NCBI GenBank assembly: GCA_947034895.1
Contig: OX344761.1
Location: forward strand, 31,508,863 to 31,572,862
From: Rhytidiadelphus loreus
Taxonomy: Eukaryota > Streptophyta > Bryopsida > Hypnales > Hylocomiaceae
Length of the DNA stretch: 64,000 bases
Direction of reading: 5' to 3'
Shown: positions 47,065 through 60,020 of the stretch, one piece after another
Position numbering within the stretch: the first letter of the stretch is position 1
How the letters are laid out: each line of letters opens with the position of its first letter
Notes under the pieces: generated by a model
Seen by the model: the letters and a program-made list of their open reading frames with translations, nothing else
Databases searched by the model: none
Told to the model about the DNA's origin: nothing
Program-made: the position numbers and the translations under genes

Positions 47065-50000
47065 GTTGTTTTGTAGTGACACTCTCCATGCCTACTTCCA
47101 AATGGCAACCCAACATTGGAAGTCAAGTCCCCACATGTGGTGGAAATGCTCTTGGGTCCCTTTAATAATAATATATATTGAAGAGTCTTTGAGTGACCTT
47201 GTAAAATGGATGAAAATTATTAGTAATAAATATTTTGTGGATGAAAGTCATTTGTAATTTTTACCCTTTTGGGGGGTATAAGTAGTCAATGTCCAAATAA
47301 GATAAGATTATGACAAAAATTTGCCAAAATTAATTTGGTAGCTACTAAAACATTCAGCGTAGTGTTTCATTTTAATAGGAAGCAAGGATCCCTTTGATGT
47401 CTTCATTTGATGGAAGAATATTTAGAAGTTTGTGAAGAAATATGCCTCTTTTTGTTATAACTAATAAAATTTCATTAGAGAATAAATTGATAATCTAATT
47501 GCCATGGTATTGTACTAGAATGATAGAATTGCACTAAGAAGGTGAAATTTCAGAAGCAGTGTTACGCCCCTTATTGACACTTATTTCTTCAAGCTCTTCA
47601 ATGTGTCTTTGTGGTACTTAGTTCTAGTAATGATCTCCTAACACTATACATGCCATGAGCTAGATTCCAACACTATGTACAAATTGTCAACCCCCACAAA
47701 ATATTGTACATATCATTTCATTTGATGACTTGGGGCAAAACTTCTATCAATGTCAAAGCGTTCAATGGTGATAGTATTTACTACTAGCGCTATTGGCTTT
47801 GAATGATATTCAATTCCCCACTAGGTCCAAGCAACTTCACTTTAGAACTCAACGTTTTAGTTTAGTGTAGAGTAGGACACTATGTAGAAAAAGACACCAT
47901 CAACTAGTATCAAGAAGTGTCCAAGAGAATCTATGGTGTCATGATGGTGGCAAAGATATTCATCACCAACCTCACCCACCCATTACCACTTTGAATCACT
48001 ATGACACCATTCGGGAATGAGGAAGGAAATCACCCCTACTCATAGTACTCTTTGCAGAATTTGACTAACCCCTTGAACCTATAGGTCATTAAGTTAGACA
48101 TTCAAGATATATTTCTCCCTTAAGAAGGGACTTGATCCCTTGCCTTAGTCTCAAAATTGAACTCTAAAGGATTCTCAATTTCTCTATTAGGATAACTTTT
48201 AGCTCTAAATTGCAAATCTAAAGTGCAAAACCATTTTTGTGATCTGGTCTTTAAGTAGATCATTGTGGACTACTCACTTTTTCAAATGAAACAAGTGTTA
48301 AATAGGTTATTGCTCTCTAAAGGTTTAGGTCCTTTGGGAGGTGTAGTTCTCTAGAATGTTTGTCTCTTTAATTATTCAATTACATGTAGAATGCCCTATT
48401 TTAATGAGAGATTTATCTTGAAATTCCTATTTCTACATTTCACACCTTGGATTTGTAGCCAACTATGAAGAATCATATTTTAGGACCCACAACTAAAATC
48501 TTCATGTTGTTTACCCCTATAGATGCATGCTTTCACTAGCTTTTTCATAATATACAATATACTACACGCTTTGTCCCAAACAAAACACTACAATTTTCTA
48601 TTTGCTTGGGACTCCTCATTTCTATTCACTTTGTCTTTTGCAAGACTTGCAAAGTCAACCCCAAGGCCCCCCTTGTTCACCAAGGTGCCATAGGCACGTT
48701 TTTTTATTGAGGGTTGTAATAGTTAGAGTAAATTGTTCAAGCATGTGGAGAAAGTTTAATGTATTGTTATAAAGATAAATGATTTTTTCGTTGTAAGCTC
48801 CACCAAAAAATTTAATATGTAATTAATTGCTAAAGAGATTATTTTCCACAGATAAGATTTCATAGGACATTATGTAGGTTTCCATGTCATTAGGAAAAAC
48901 TTCAGGCCAAAACAAGGCTGCAAGTTTTGGAGGCAACGATGTAATTACAAGAAGAATGAATTATTTTTTATATTTTATATTTGGAAGCTAATGTGTCACT
49001 ATTATTGCCATATCAACAATACATCAAATTAGCAATTGTTTTAATTTTTTTCAAAAAATAAATAAATTATCATTATTTTTTTGTATCTTCATTGTAAAGG
49101 GGCAAAAATTAGAACTTAATGGCCCCCTATAGGCCTCAGAATTCTTGTAGTGATAACTCGACATTATAGATTTTTTATATAGAATATTGTATATTCATTT
49201 GAAACAATCTTTAGTATCTCTTATTTTGGAATTTTTTTATTATATACTTGCAATGAGATTGATCGGTAGCTTTAGGTGATCGAAATAAGTGATTGGGGAT
49301 TTTAAGATATATAGTAGCATAAAGTTGTATGGCTCAACTCATTGATAACAACTTCACAACCCAAATTCAGCCTAACTTGTTGAACCTTTGTAGTCTTACC
49401 AATTGAAAATTTACACAAAGTGAATGCAACTTGTAGTTTAATTCATAATTATTTATAATTTTTGCACATTTTACTTAGGATTAATACCTTGGTCAATTTT
49501 AGTCCTTAAATTTCAATCCATCAAATTCAAAAACTAGCCAACTTTAAAGAGTGTGATCTAAAAATATTATGATATCACTAATGTAGACAAAATATTTTGA
49601 AAATAATTGTCTAGTTCCTCATCAAATATGCAAGCTAATTTCCCTTATGAAAAGTCAAATAGAAGTAATTTAGACTTTTGGTTTGAAAGGCACTAATAGA
49701 TATGACCTAGGACAAATGGGCTAGATAGGAAAGCACAAATTGAACAGTCTTGGTGATCTTTCAACCAAAGGGTACCTAGAATTGTATGTTTTGTAATTTT
49801 GAGACTATAAGTTTAAAGGTCAATATTTCTTAAAACAATTCATATTTGGATGGCTCATTACACATGCCCTCCTTCAAATATAATTTCTATTTATTAAACT
49901 TTTTGCAATAGACAATTAAGTGTATGGTTAATTGTGGTGGCCTAGTCCGGGTTGTTTGTTTGTATTTGTATTATCAAATTGTCAATTATTTATTTGATAG

Positions 50001-51340
50001 TACTAAGCAAAGGGAGCACTAGAATAGGTGCATGACTAATTGAGAGACCACTTGAAACTTTATCTTCATTGTAGATTATTTAGAAAGAAAGAGTTTGAGA
50101 TAAACAAAATTTGGTCTAATTGAGGATCGTGCAAAATTAGCAAGAGTTTGTCAATTGACTTGCTTAGATTATAGTATAATTAAGTCTACAATAGATGAGT
50201 TGCATGTGAGAGGTTTCAATGTGTTTAGCCAATTTCCAATGATTGGTGGTGTTAGAAGGCACATAGGATATATATGACTCAATATGTGATTTCTTACCAA
50301 ATATGATTTTTTTTAATATATTGAATTTTGTAATAATTTGTTGTTTTTCAATCATTCTTTAAATGAACTTGTGGGTGAAACTTTGTAGTATTTGTAATGT
50401 ATAGATTAGATTTTATATTGAGTTTATTACTCATGTTGATATAAGTTATTTTGAGATTAAACAATTTATTTTTAAATACCACTTTGATTCCACTTAAATT
50501 TGGTCATGTGTGACATTAGTTACAAATGACACCTTTTGAGTCTTCTATGATTGACATTCCTAGGATTTGAGGATTTTGACATATGGAAAAACTATATTGT
50601 CTACAACTATAACATTTATACTTCAATTGAAAAACAACACCTTTTATTGCATTGTATGTATTTGCTTTGGTTTGCACAAATGAGTGATATTCATATTGTT
50701 GGATATCAAATGAGTATTATGGCCACTAAATATGAATTTATTTAGCATGCAACCCGAGAGAACGTATGATGAATCTTTAGTCAGAATTTAGCATTGTGAA
50801 TCAACATCATGCAATGTAGCAATGTTTGACTTGTCATGGATAATACAAGTGTTACATTTTGTAGGAGTGGCTCAATGGATCTTGAAAGTGGCCAACTATA
50901 TAGGTTGATTCTAGTGATTTCTTCCTTTGCTTGTGTTTTCTATGTAGATAGAGAACTTTGAGAGCTTTTAGAAGTCATATTTGAAGACCCTTCATATCTT
51001 TGAGTGGTTAAGATGAAGAAAATGAGTTTTTATAAGCATTCATTTGTCATAGCATTTGAGTGGGAAAGGATTCTCAGAACACTTCATAATAGGTCATTTT
51101 CACATTCCTCGTAGCATTTTGGAAGCATTTTGGCACAATTCAAAGAAGATGGACAAGTGCATGATCATCCATGATAAAAGAAAAAAGATCACGTCTTTTA
51201 AGCATACATGATGAAAGACTTGATGTAAAGATGTTGAATGAGTTGAATTTAGGAATTTCTAGTAGCTGTTGGTCATAGATTGTAGGGATATTGTATCTGG
51301 TTGGTACAATCACTTTTGTGTTCATTATGAGTTCATTGTG
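47065..51340. other. Intergenic AT-rich DNA
   Basis: I see no gene, RNA gene or complete mobile element. A CACTA-like right terminus (TTCTTGTAGTG) occurs near 49142-49153 without a clear partner. The rest is AT-rich with short, non-ATG frames. Confidence 0.45.
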
Positions 51341-51815
51341 ACACTTTTGTTACAATGTACTCAGAATTTTAATTAATTCATTAGAAACAGTTTAAACTAC
51401 CTCTAGACCCCCCTACCCCGGGTTTAAAAAAAAATTATTAGTTAAAATTAATTTCTGAATTTTTCATCTCCCCCTCCCCCCCTCCTTGTAATTTTTGGAA
51501 CAAGGTTAACATGACGAACAATATGGAACAATGAAAATCCCGTATCCCGAATTTGTATATATTATCTGTATTTGCACCCATATTGTACAGTATTCTAATA
51601 TCAAGTATTTGTATCTATATTTTGGTATTGTATTCATAACCATATTCTGATTTTGTATCCGTATTTTTATTTGGATGGATGGCAAAGATTAAATCTCAAA
51701 GACCAGCAGCTTGAGAAATTTTGAGAAATTGACGGCATTCTAGAGGGGGAAGCATTCAAAAAAAAATCAATAGCCTTTAAATTTTTTGGGAGAGGGGGGG
51801 GGCAACTAATACTAA
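51341..51815. mobile_element. Decayed, right-truncated copy of the 52981-53478 TIR element
   Basis: Aligns by eye along its length with 52969-53435. Shared segments include CTCTAGAC.CC, TTAAAATTAATTTCT, CTCCCCC..C.TCCTTGTAATTTTT, GACAAACAATATGG-like sequence, GTATTTGTAT-rich pyrimidine/purine repeats, TTTGGATGGATGGC, TTGAGAAATT and the GGGGGGGGCAACTAAT end. The left terminus is changed to TGTTACAATGTACTC and the right inverted repeat is missing. Confidence 0.7.
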
Positions 51816-52980
51816 CCAGGGTGGATAGCCTCTTTTCACTAGATTGTGAGCTCATGGTTTTTGTTTTATTACAATGTAATTTAATTTTTGTGAAATTTTG
51901 ACCACATGTTCCTTGTAGTAGATGTGGTGTCTACAATTAATCTTACCTATTAATTACCATTAGTCTAAAAGACATTGTTTAATTTTCACATTTATAGAGA
52001 GTAACCTAAAACTTTTGTCAATCATCGAATTTATGGCAAATTGAAAAATAAAATAAAAAACCCCTAGAGATACAACATACTCCAATGTTTGAAGAGTAGA
52101 GAACAACTTTGTAACCTAAGTAGTCTTCTTGCACATCAAGAAAAATGGATCCACCTTCAATATCTATTCATAGTTAAGTTAGAAAGAGACAAGACCTCTA
52201 CCAATGCATATAATTGTAGCTTACTTGCATGTGCTACTCCATGACCGTATGTCTGTACTATAGTGCTCAAGCATAAGCAAAGAAAACAAACATAACCATA
52301 AAGCTTGAGACTTAAAAGCTAAATTTACAACTTAAAGATGTGATCACAATTTGATAATATGATTGGTGTAGGGTTTTGCAGATGGCTTCTAGTTAGAACA
52401 ATGCTTTTCAAGTGCTAACCAATAAGATTTCTATTTTCATCAAAAATCACAAATGGAACTTCTTTTGCACATGGGCTTTCAATTCTTGTACCACAACTCT
52501 AATTATTTTTTAACAAGGCTTACTCCAATAATTATAGAAGGAATCCAATGTAGTGTAAAGTCTATCTTATTTTTATAGGGCATTCAACATTCTATATTCA
52601 ATCTAAGATAGTAGGTGATTACCACACCTTGTATTGTTATAACTTTAAAGATTTCTATATTAAAACCCTATAAATTATTGGAAGTAATAATATTCAAATT
52701 TTTGCTATGATTTTTTTTAAATATCCTATATTTAGACTTATATATATTTCTAAAACTAACATCTAGTGATACCCTCCAAATGTACAACAAGCACACAAGA
52801 GATGGACAAGCCTACGTGCTCATTAAATCATAGTATGGTGTTGCTTCATGAATCCTATTTGCAACTTTCATTAGTTGAGATTGTTCTCTAGTAGTTGCTC
52901 TTCTTTATAGTAAGGAGTATGATGAGCACCTAGCTGAGGGCTGGCTGGTATAGCTACTTCTGAGTGCATTGTGACAATTC

Positions 52981-53478
52981 TGTCACTATGCACTCAAAAT
53001 TTTAATTAATTACTTTTAAACTCCACTCTAGACTCCACCCTGCGTTTAAAAAAGAAATTTAATTAAAATTAATTTCTTAAATTTTCATCCCCCCCTCCCC
53101 CTACTTGTAATTTTTTGAATGAGGTTATCATGACAAACAATATGGGACAATGAAGATCCTATATCCTATATCCCATATCCCGTATTTGTATTTGTATTCA
53201 TATTTGTATTGTATAATATTTCAATATCTAGTAGTTGTATTTGTATATTGGTACCGTATCCGTATTCTGATTTGTATCTGTATTTGTATTTGGATGGATG
53301 GCTTAGATTCAATCTCAAAGATCAACGACTTAAGAAATTTTGAGAAATCAACGGCATTATGGAGGGGGGGGGGGAAGCATTTAAAAAAAAATCAATGGCC
53401 TATTCATTTTTGGGAGAAGGGGGGGGCAACTAATGGCAAACCAAATGTGTGACTGCCACTTTTGGGTGCATAGTGACA
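52981..53478. mobile_element. ~498 bp terminal-inverted-repeat element, unclassified
   Basis: The left end is TGTCACTATGCACTCAAAA. The right end, TTTTGGGTGCATAGTGACA, is its complement with one mismatch. The interior has C-rich and G-rich tracts (53090-53100 and 53365-53425) and GTATTTGTAT tandem sequence (about 53160-53290), with no coding capacity. I could not see a clear target-site duplication, so the superfamily is open. Confidence 0.75.
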
Positions 53479-55121
53479 CTTTGACTAAATTTTTTGACTT
53501 TGAATCTTTTTCAACTTTAAATTTTTGCATTATGAAAAATTTCGTGTCAAAAAATTGAGTCCAAAATATAGGAAAAAAAACCCAATTAGTTTTCATTATC
53601 TAAAAATTGTTTTGTAGAAGTAGGTTTGAAATAGAAGGCAAAACTAAATCTTTGGTAGTTCTATTAGATGGAAATTGAAACACACTATTCACATTAGTGA
53701 GATTGTTTTAGCAAACAAACTTAACCATGTCAAAAAAAATTTGTGAAAATTTGTGAAAATTGAATTTAAAAATGAATCATGTTAGTTATTTTTTCTGAAG
53801 ATGCTCGGATTGCCCAAAAAGCAAGATTCTTCATACCTTTTCATTAATAGTTAAAATGGAATGAATCAAGTCTTTCCATTTAGATAAAATTATTTTCTAT
53901 AAGAAACAAAAATTTAAAATTTTCATTATTAGTGATTTATTTTGTGTTGCCAACAAAACCATTTTAGGCTTAAGGTGGCATAATTTTTGCACTTTGGCAT
54001 CAATAGGAATAAAAATTATATTACCATAAAGCTAATGTGTTTTCCTATCTTCAAAAAAGTTTCAAAAAATCAAGTCAAAATTTGAGATCGCAAGAATCTA
54101 CCCAAATCTTGTTTGAACCTTGCATCATCTTGCAAAGGGACACTTGGCAGATTTTTAGGGGTTCACTTATTAGTATTAAATATTCCCTCATTATTGTATT
54201 CACTTTTCATAAGGGTGAATGCAAGAAAGACCGGTCCTATTTGGCGTCACAATTGGAGTGACGGAGTTGGTTTTCGCCATAACTTTTGGAAATTGAAGCC
54301 AATGGAGTTGAAATTTTTATGGGAGATTGCTAACTCAGAAAACATGAGATTTGCTATTTTTCAGAATTTTTGAAAAATAATGTTATAATTAAATCTCAAT
54401 TAAGCTAATTTGTCACACTTTGCAGTTTAGGGGTTTTTAGTACTGTGAAGTATCCAAAAAACATGATATTCACTTGAATTTTTTGTGGCCTATTCCCACT
54501 CTAGATGGGCATGTGACCACCAAAGAACACTGAAAAAAACACAATTCTTTGTCCTCTACATGCGTGCGAATAGGATTCCTTTGCGCATAGAGTACCGAAC
54601 ATTCAAAATGGTTTATCTTTCAAATCGCTCCTTCTTTGTGATGACCGTTCAATTGGTAGAAATGGCCAATTTTTACTTTTTTTTTCATTCACTCATTTTA
54701 ATTTTTTTAAAATGAAAAGCTAGGCACGGCCCTTTTCCATGATATTTTTGGACGCTGGCCTGATGTAGTACTGCATAGTACTACAGAGTACTATATAGTA
54801 CTTCTATAGGGCCCACCTCTGCGAATTTGGAGCCACGTGTACTGACAAGGTCGTCACTTCCAGTTTTGCAGTTGAACTGCTCATTCACTTAGTGACGGCT
54901 CCTCCTACTAATTGAAGACGATGGACGGCGATTTCAGAAGTTCGTGAATCTCCGACGTCAAGGCGGCTTAGGGTTCGAAGACTGAGTTCCACAGTGTGGA
55001 ACAATTTGTACACAGATCATGTGTTTTAGGTCTTCTTTGGAGACTCCTTCTACGAATCGAAGTCGTCTGTAGTGACAAGCGGTGACAAACATGTTGATTG
55101 GAATGGATTGAAGAATTGTTT
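53479..55121. other. Non-coding flank and probable 5' region of the DDE-like transposase
   Basis: Positions 53479-54760 are AT-rich with no gene. An AGTACT-rich block begins at about 54765 (AGTACT is present at least three times in 54765-54805). It is followed by GC-richer leader-like sequence to the ATG at 55122. The change at ~54.76 kb may mark the left end of the element that carries the transposase. Confidence 0.45.
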
Positions 55122-58100
55122 ATGGACAATTCGGGCTTGCGCAGGCGTCATGAAGGGCGTACAGTAGAAGTTCGAACAGGTCCACGCACACGGTCAATAG
55201 AAGCAGCTGCACACCTGGAGGAACAACGTTGCAGAGCTAGAGAACGCTAGCGAAATAGTCGTGCTAGGTGGAATTTAGTGACCTCTTCCAATGACGACGG
55301 AGCTCCTATGCAGCCGACGGCCGGCTCTGTGGCTAATACTGATGCAAATCTTGAACGTCTTGTGTATCGGAGCACGGTCCGGCGACATGCCGATCGCATC
55401 TCCCGTGCTGTGATTGCCGACTTGTTTGACTTGGACAACGTCGACTTGCGCGCTACTGTTCTACGGAGGGTTTTCAGGAACGTCAACTTGCGTCCTCTTC
55501 TACTCGCCTATTTTCCTAGTCTAGACGATGCTAGATCTGAACGACAGATGCTATTGAACATTCGTGCAGAGTTACAGCGGATGAAAATTCCGCACACCTC
55601 AAGTAAATTGGCTAGGAAACGTTCAATTTTAGAAGCTGTAGTTTCTGAAATTGATTCAGATTTTAGTAGATTTCACCGGATTCTAGGTATGAAGAAAGCA
55701 AATGTGGACGGTGCTGTTCAACGCTTGCGCACTGCCTCTACAACATCAGATGCTAGATTTGTCGTTCCCCATCGGAAAAAACGGGATGGAGGTATTTCGG
55801 AGGCTGTCCGCTTCATGGTAACGACTTGGTGGACCGAAGAGAGCCGGGTCAGCCCGAATAGGAAGGACATTCGTCGGAAACGTCTCGGCCGCAGTCTGTA
55901 TGATACACATCCAGCACATCTTCTCATGGAAACTCAGGTTCTCTCACACGTTGTTTTCTTCAACATTATGTATATATGCTAGCTTCTTCATATTTTGGAC
56001 TACCGTTTTAGCCTCCATAATGGAATGTACTCAGAATACTCATAAGACTCATGGTATTGCATTTCTGCCTATACTATATGATGTAGATTCGCCATGTACT
56101 TAACATTACTGTAGGTCATCCTCCGCAGTACCTTGCAGTACTGCGATGTTTTCGTAGGACCTTATTCGTTTTTTAGGATTTTTCATGTACCACACTGTAC
56201 TACCCTTTTGATGAACCACTTAAAACGTTTTTCCCTATCACTATTCATGTTTGCTTTACTCCTACACTAACAACAACGTTGTATGAAGTAGTCCTACTCA
56301 TACTGTTTAGTACTAATACTGTGAACTCAATACTGCTTGTACGAAATTTAGTGCACCTGCTCTCATTATTTTACCTTATACACGGTCCCTTGTAGAACAC
56401 AGTACTTTGTGATTCTTCTATATAGGACTACTGCCATCGGACCTTCCACCTCCGGACGTGGGATTCAGTGCTAGTAGTACTTTATCTGCCTTTCATAGTA
56501 CTCAAGGTATTAGTCAAGACTAATGACTGATATTACGGTCGCAGTGCATTGTTTACATAGTACTAGTAGAACACGGTACTTTGTGATTCTTCTGTATAGG
56601 ACTACTGCCATAGGACCTTCCACCTTTGGACGTGGGCTTTAGTGCTACTAGCACTTCATCTGACTTTCATAGTACTTGAGGTACTAGTCAAGACTAATGA
56701 CTGATATTACTTTTACAGTGCTTTGTTTATATAGTACTATAGTATGATAGTTCTATATATGCTTAGTACTATCTATTTCATAACTTCAGTAGATACTATT
56801 ATACTACTGCATATGTTATGTATTGTACTACATAATACTGTAGTACTATATATGGCTACTACTATTTAGATTTTTGAACTAGACATATGTATTACTTTAC
56901 TGAATACTACTATAGTCTTACATAGTATACTACTTTTATACTGTTGTATTACTATAGTCCTATATACTCTTACATAGTCTTCATATACTACTGAGTGTAT
57001 TACGTCTACGTTGTGTACATTTCATAATACTTCGGTTCGGTCCTCATTAGTATTATGAAATGTAGTATTATGAACTGAAGTATTATAGTCATGTACTGTT
57101 GCATTATTCTTTTTTATAGCTGCTTCCATGTCACTGCATTACCTAAATTCAGGTACTAATGGACATTCTTGCTCTTGTGCAGAGACAATTATATGACCGT
57201 TTCATCATAGCACATCCAGAGTGCATGATTATGCACCGATCTTTTGACCGTCTACGCCCTTTCTTTGTAATCAAATGCAAGGAGCGTAATGTATGTTGCT
57301 GTCGCTATCATGTGGAGGTACTCTTTCTATTGGAGGCATTGAATGCATTTCGACATCCACTGACTGGTGCACACTTCATTCTACACTGCAATTGTCAATG
57401 TGTGGTTTGTGGTTTTGACAACAACGGTCACTGCAACGTGGGAGACAGTCGTTTCAGCAGTGTTACAACAATGTGGGAGTCTCTCCTATGTCCGAAATTG
57501 GACGATGCAGAATTCCATCGCCCACAATGTCTGCTAGGAGCATGTAGCTCTTGTGGTGTTGCATTCACGAAGCTATGCCCATGTGAGGAGGTGGGTCTTC
57601 CCGGGATCACCATCAAGTGGAAGCAATTCCACTATGAGGTTGTTGGTTCTACTCCAGATGGTAGGCCAAAGAAGCGCATTACTGAGATTTGCCGGACGAC
57701 CCCATTCTCTGAGTTCCTCGTTTTCTTCAAAGCCACTGTCCAACGTTTCATACGGCACAATTTTGAGGCCCGGTGGCAAACAGATCAAGCGAAGCTACTT
57801 CGTGTATGTCTGCAACGATATACCATTCTTTCCCACATAGACTTCGCAGAGAACTATACTTTCCAGGTCCAGAATGAAATCCAGTCGATGTACTTCAACT
57901 CAACACAGATTACAATTCTAGTTCAAGTCACTTATTACACTACTTCAGTAGCCGGGGATACTGATGACTTGGCCAACCTTGTGAGGGAGACGCATTACTA
58001 CATCTCAGACGACAGGAGTCATGACACACTTTTCGTGCAGCATTGTTTGATGCTGCACTGGCGTTGGTTCACATCAAACAAATTCACACCGACCACACAT

Positions 58101-59476
58101 TGCGTCTTCAGCGATGGTTGTGCTGGTCAATTCAAAGGGGCCCGAGCTCTATACTTTGCTGCAAGGTAAGACTGCTTGCAAGCGCTTCTTCTATACAAAC
58201 AATTCTCTTACATTGGCAACGAATCAGCTTTTCATAAGTCTTTCTATAGTACTTGCTTTGTACTATGTAATACTACTCTTACCATTTATCTGGTGATAGG
58301 TACTGACACAGCACTTCCTATTGTCATGACACATGTTCATCATTTTCTTATATCTTCTCCAGATATCCATCATTGACTGGAGGTTGTAAAATGCTTTGGA
58401 ATTTCTATGGCTCCGGGCATGGAAAAGGTGAATGGGATGGCGCTGGTGCAGTCGTCAAAAGAACATTGCGTGCTGAACAGCTACTAAATCCAAATAGGGC
58501 TTTGCAAAACGCTCGCGATTGTGTGACATTCTTGGATGCATCATTGGCCGGAGAAGTCCCCCACACAAGAGATCGGGTTAGGTAATGTGCCATCATTCTT
58601 GAATTCAGTAGGTTCCACTTTACAATGTCACCCGGGCAAACTTTGTATGTTGTGCATGAACTTAGACCCATCCTTCAAATGTTCAATACCTTTCAATGCA
58701 TGTGCAGCGTACTGAACGCACTATGTCCTACACTAACATGCACCTTCAGGATTCCATTTTCCTATGAATGCAGGTCATTCCGGTACTTCCACTACATAGG
58801 GATTGCTGATGTTGACCGCACGAACCTCCATTCCTGCGACAAACTGCCCGGATCGTCTAAGCTACATTCTGTATTTGCTCCTGATCGGAATGACCCAACT
58901 AAGCTTCTTGTCTGAGAACTCTCTTGCTTTTGTGGTCCATGCTTAGAAGAAAATTTCAGCCACTGTAAAAATCAGGTGTACGTGCGACCTTGGAAAGTTC
59001 TGAAGATTCAACCTCATGCTGCAGACTTTGTCCTTCCTATAGTCGAAGTGGAGGAAGGGGATGACATTTGGGATTGGGAATACAGTGAAGAAGGAATGGC
59101 TGACTTGGTGCAGGCAGGGGATAATTTTGTTGTCCCTGCAGCTGCTAACAATGACGAAGGTGTATCTTTCTATATACTTCAATGCCAAACTCCAAAACAA
59201 ATTGTTACAAAAGCTTTTACTTGCACATGGGGAGGCCACTTCGAAGTTGGAGACTCTGTTATAGGTGCAACGTACTACCAAAAATGGGGTCGCACAGATT
59301 TACATAACTATGTATATCTAGCAAACTCTCAACTTGCCCATGTGGATGCAACCATAGTCCTTGCTTGCAAATTCCAAATGTTGCCTAGACAACATCGTGT
59401 AAAAGGTGGTCACCGTGTCTATACAGTCCCTGATGAAACTATTGATGTTATCAATAGTGCCCTAGACAGCTTGTAA
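55122..59476 (+). pseudogene. Unclassified DDE-like transposase, two in-frame stops
   Basis: Exons by eye: 55122-55937, 57183-58165, 58363-58581 and 58774-59476, all in phase. An ATG at 55122 opens a frame interrupted by TAG at 55248-55250. A usable downstream ATG is at 55308. A Cys-rich zinc-ligand region (HCNCQCVVCG, ACSSCG, CPC) precedes the core. Core strings are HIDFAENYTFQVQNEIQ, FSDGCAGQFKG and GSGHGKGEWDGAGAVVKRT; I take their Asp and Glu/Asp residues as a DDE/D catalytic set. The pattern matches a widespread unnamed mobile-protein family in animals and plants. A TGA at 58913-58915 (KLLV*ELSCFCGPC) interrupts a conserved Cys motif, with the frame intact beyond it, suggesting CGA to TGA. 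The last ~160 residues look like a folded C-terminal domain. Probably inactive. Confidence 0.7.
56392..56745. repeat. 174 bp tandem duplication in transposase intron 1
   Basis: Two copies start GTAGAACAC(A/G)(C/G)... at 56392 and 56566. Each runs through ACTTTGTGATTCTTCT, GGACCTTCCACCT and AGTCAAGACTAATGACTGAT. Both are dense in AGTACT. Confidence 0.85.
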
Positions 59477-60020
59477 ATTCCGTTCATATACTTCTATAGT
59501 CTTGCTTTATCTTACCTTCAAAAAACATATTGAAACTAGTTGTAACACATTCTCTTCTAGAAACACAGATGCATTATAATTATTAACACTCATGTGCTGC
59601 TCCTCAAATACATTCATTATCCACAGTTAAATTGCCTATATAAAAGTGGGTCGACAAGCAAAATAGAAGGCATGACCACATGTACCAGCAACAACATTAG
59701 ACAATATTATACAGTATATTTATTCACCATTTTAATACTCGCAGATGACTGCTAGTACTTTGTCAACATACAATTGTATTAAGAAGCTGTGGAATTTGTG
59801 CACACTTATCACTGCCCGAACCCATACATTTTGTAGTACTGCTTTATAGTCAGTCAGTACTACAAGAGTTTCTAATAATATGTTTGCTGCCCTTGCAAAT
59901 ACATATACAGTACACAGTTTAAAGGGAATGCAAAAAGCATTATGCTATTGGTACCACAGTACATGCTAGTATACGTGAATGGTTTGTTCATGTTTTCTTA
60001 GAGTCGTAGACTTCTTGAAA
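59477..60020. other. AGTACT-rich spacer between convergent genes
   Basis: This is the shared 3' flank of the transposase and the SET-domain gene. It contains AGTACT or AGTACTAC-type motifs around 59753-59890. No coding sequence. Confidence 0.55.

Noticed and set aside
49142..49153. TTCTTGTAGTG, a possible CACTA right end
   Set aside because: No left terminus with matching inverted repeat could be found upstream. CACTACAATTTT near 48589 does not match beyond the first bases.
51341..53478. LTR retrotransposon with the two similar segments as LTRs
   Set aside because: The right copy has its own terminal inverted repeats, the ends are not TG...CA in the LTR sense, and nothing coding, no primer-binding site and no polypurine tract lie between them.
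2091..58915. Reassigned TAG/TGA codons or programmed readthrough
   Set aside because: The SUV3, carrier and BAG-PEF genes end normally at TGA, TGA and TAG with non-coding sequence beyond, and the affected genes also carry frameshifts, so mutation is simpler.
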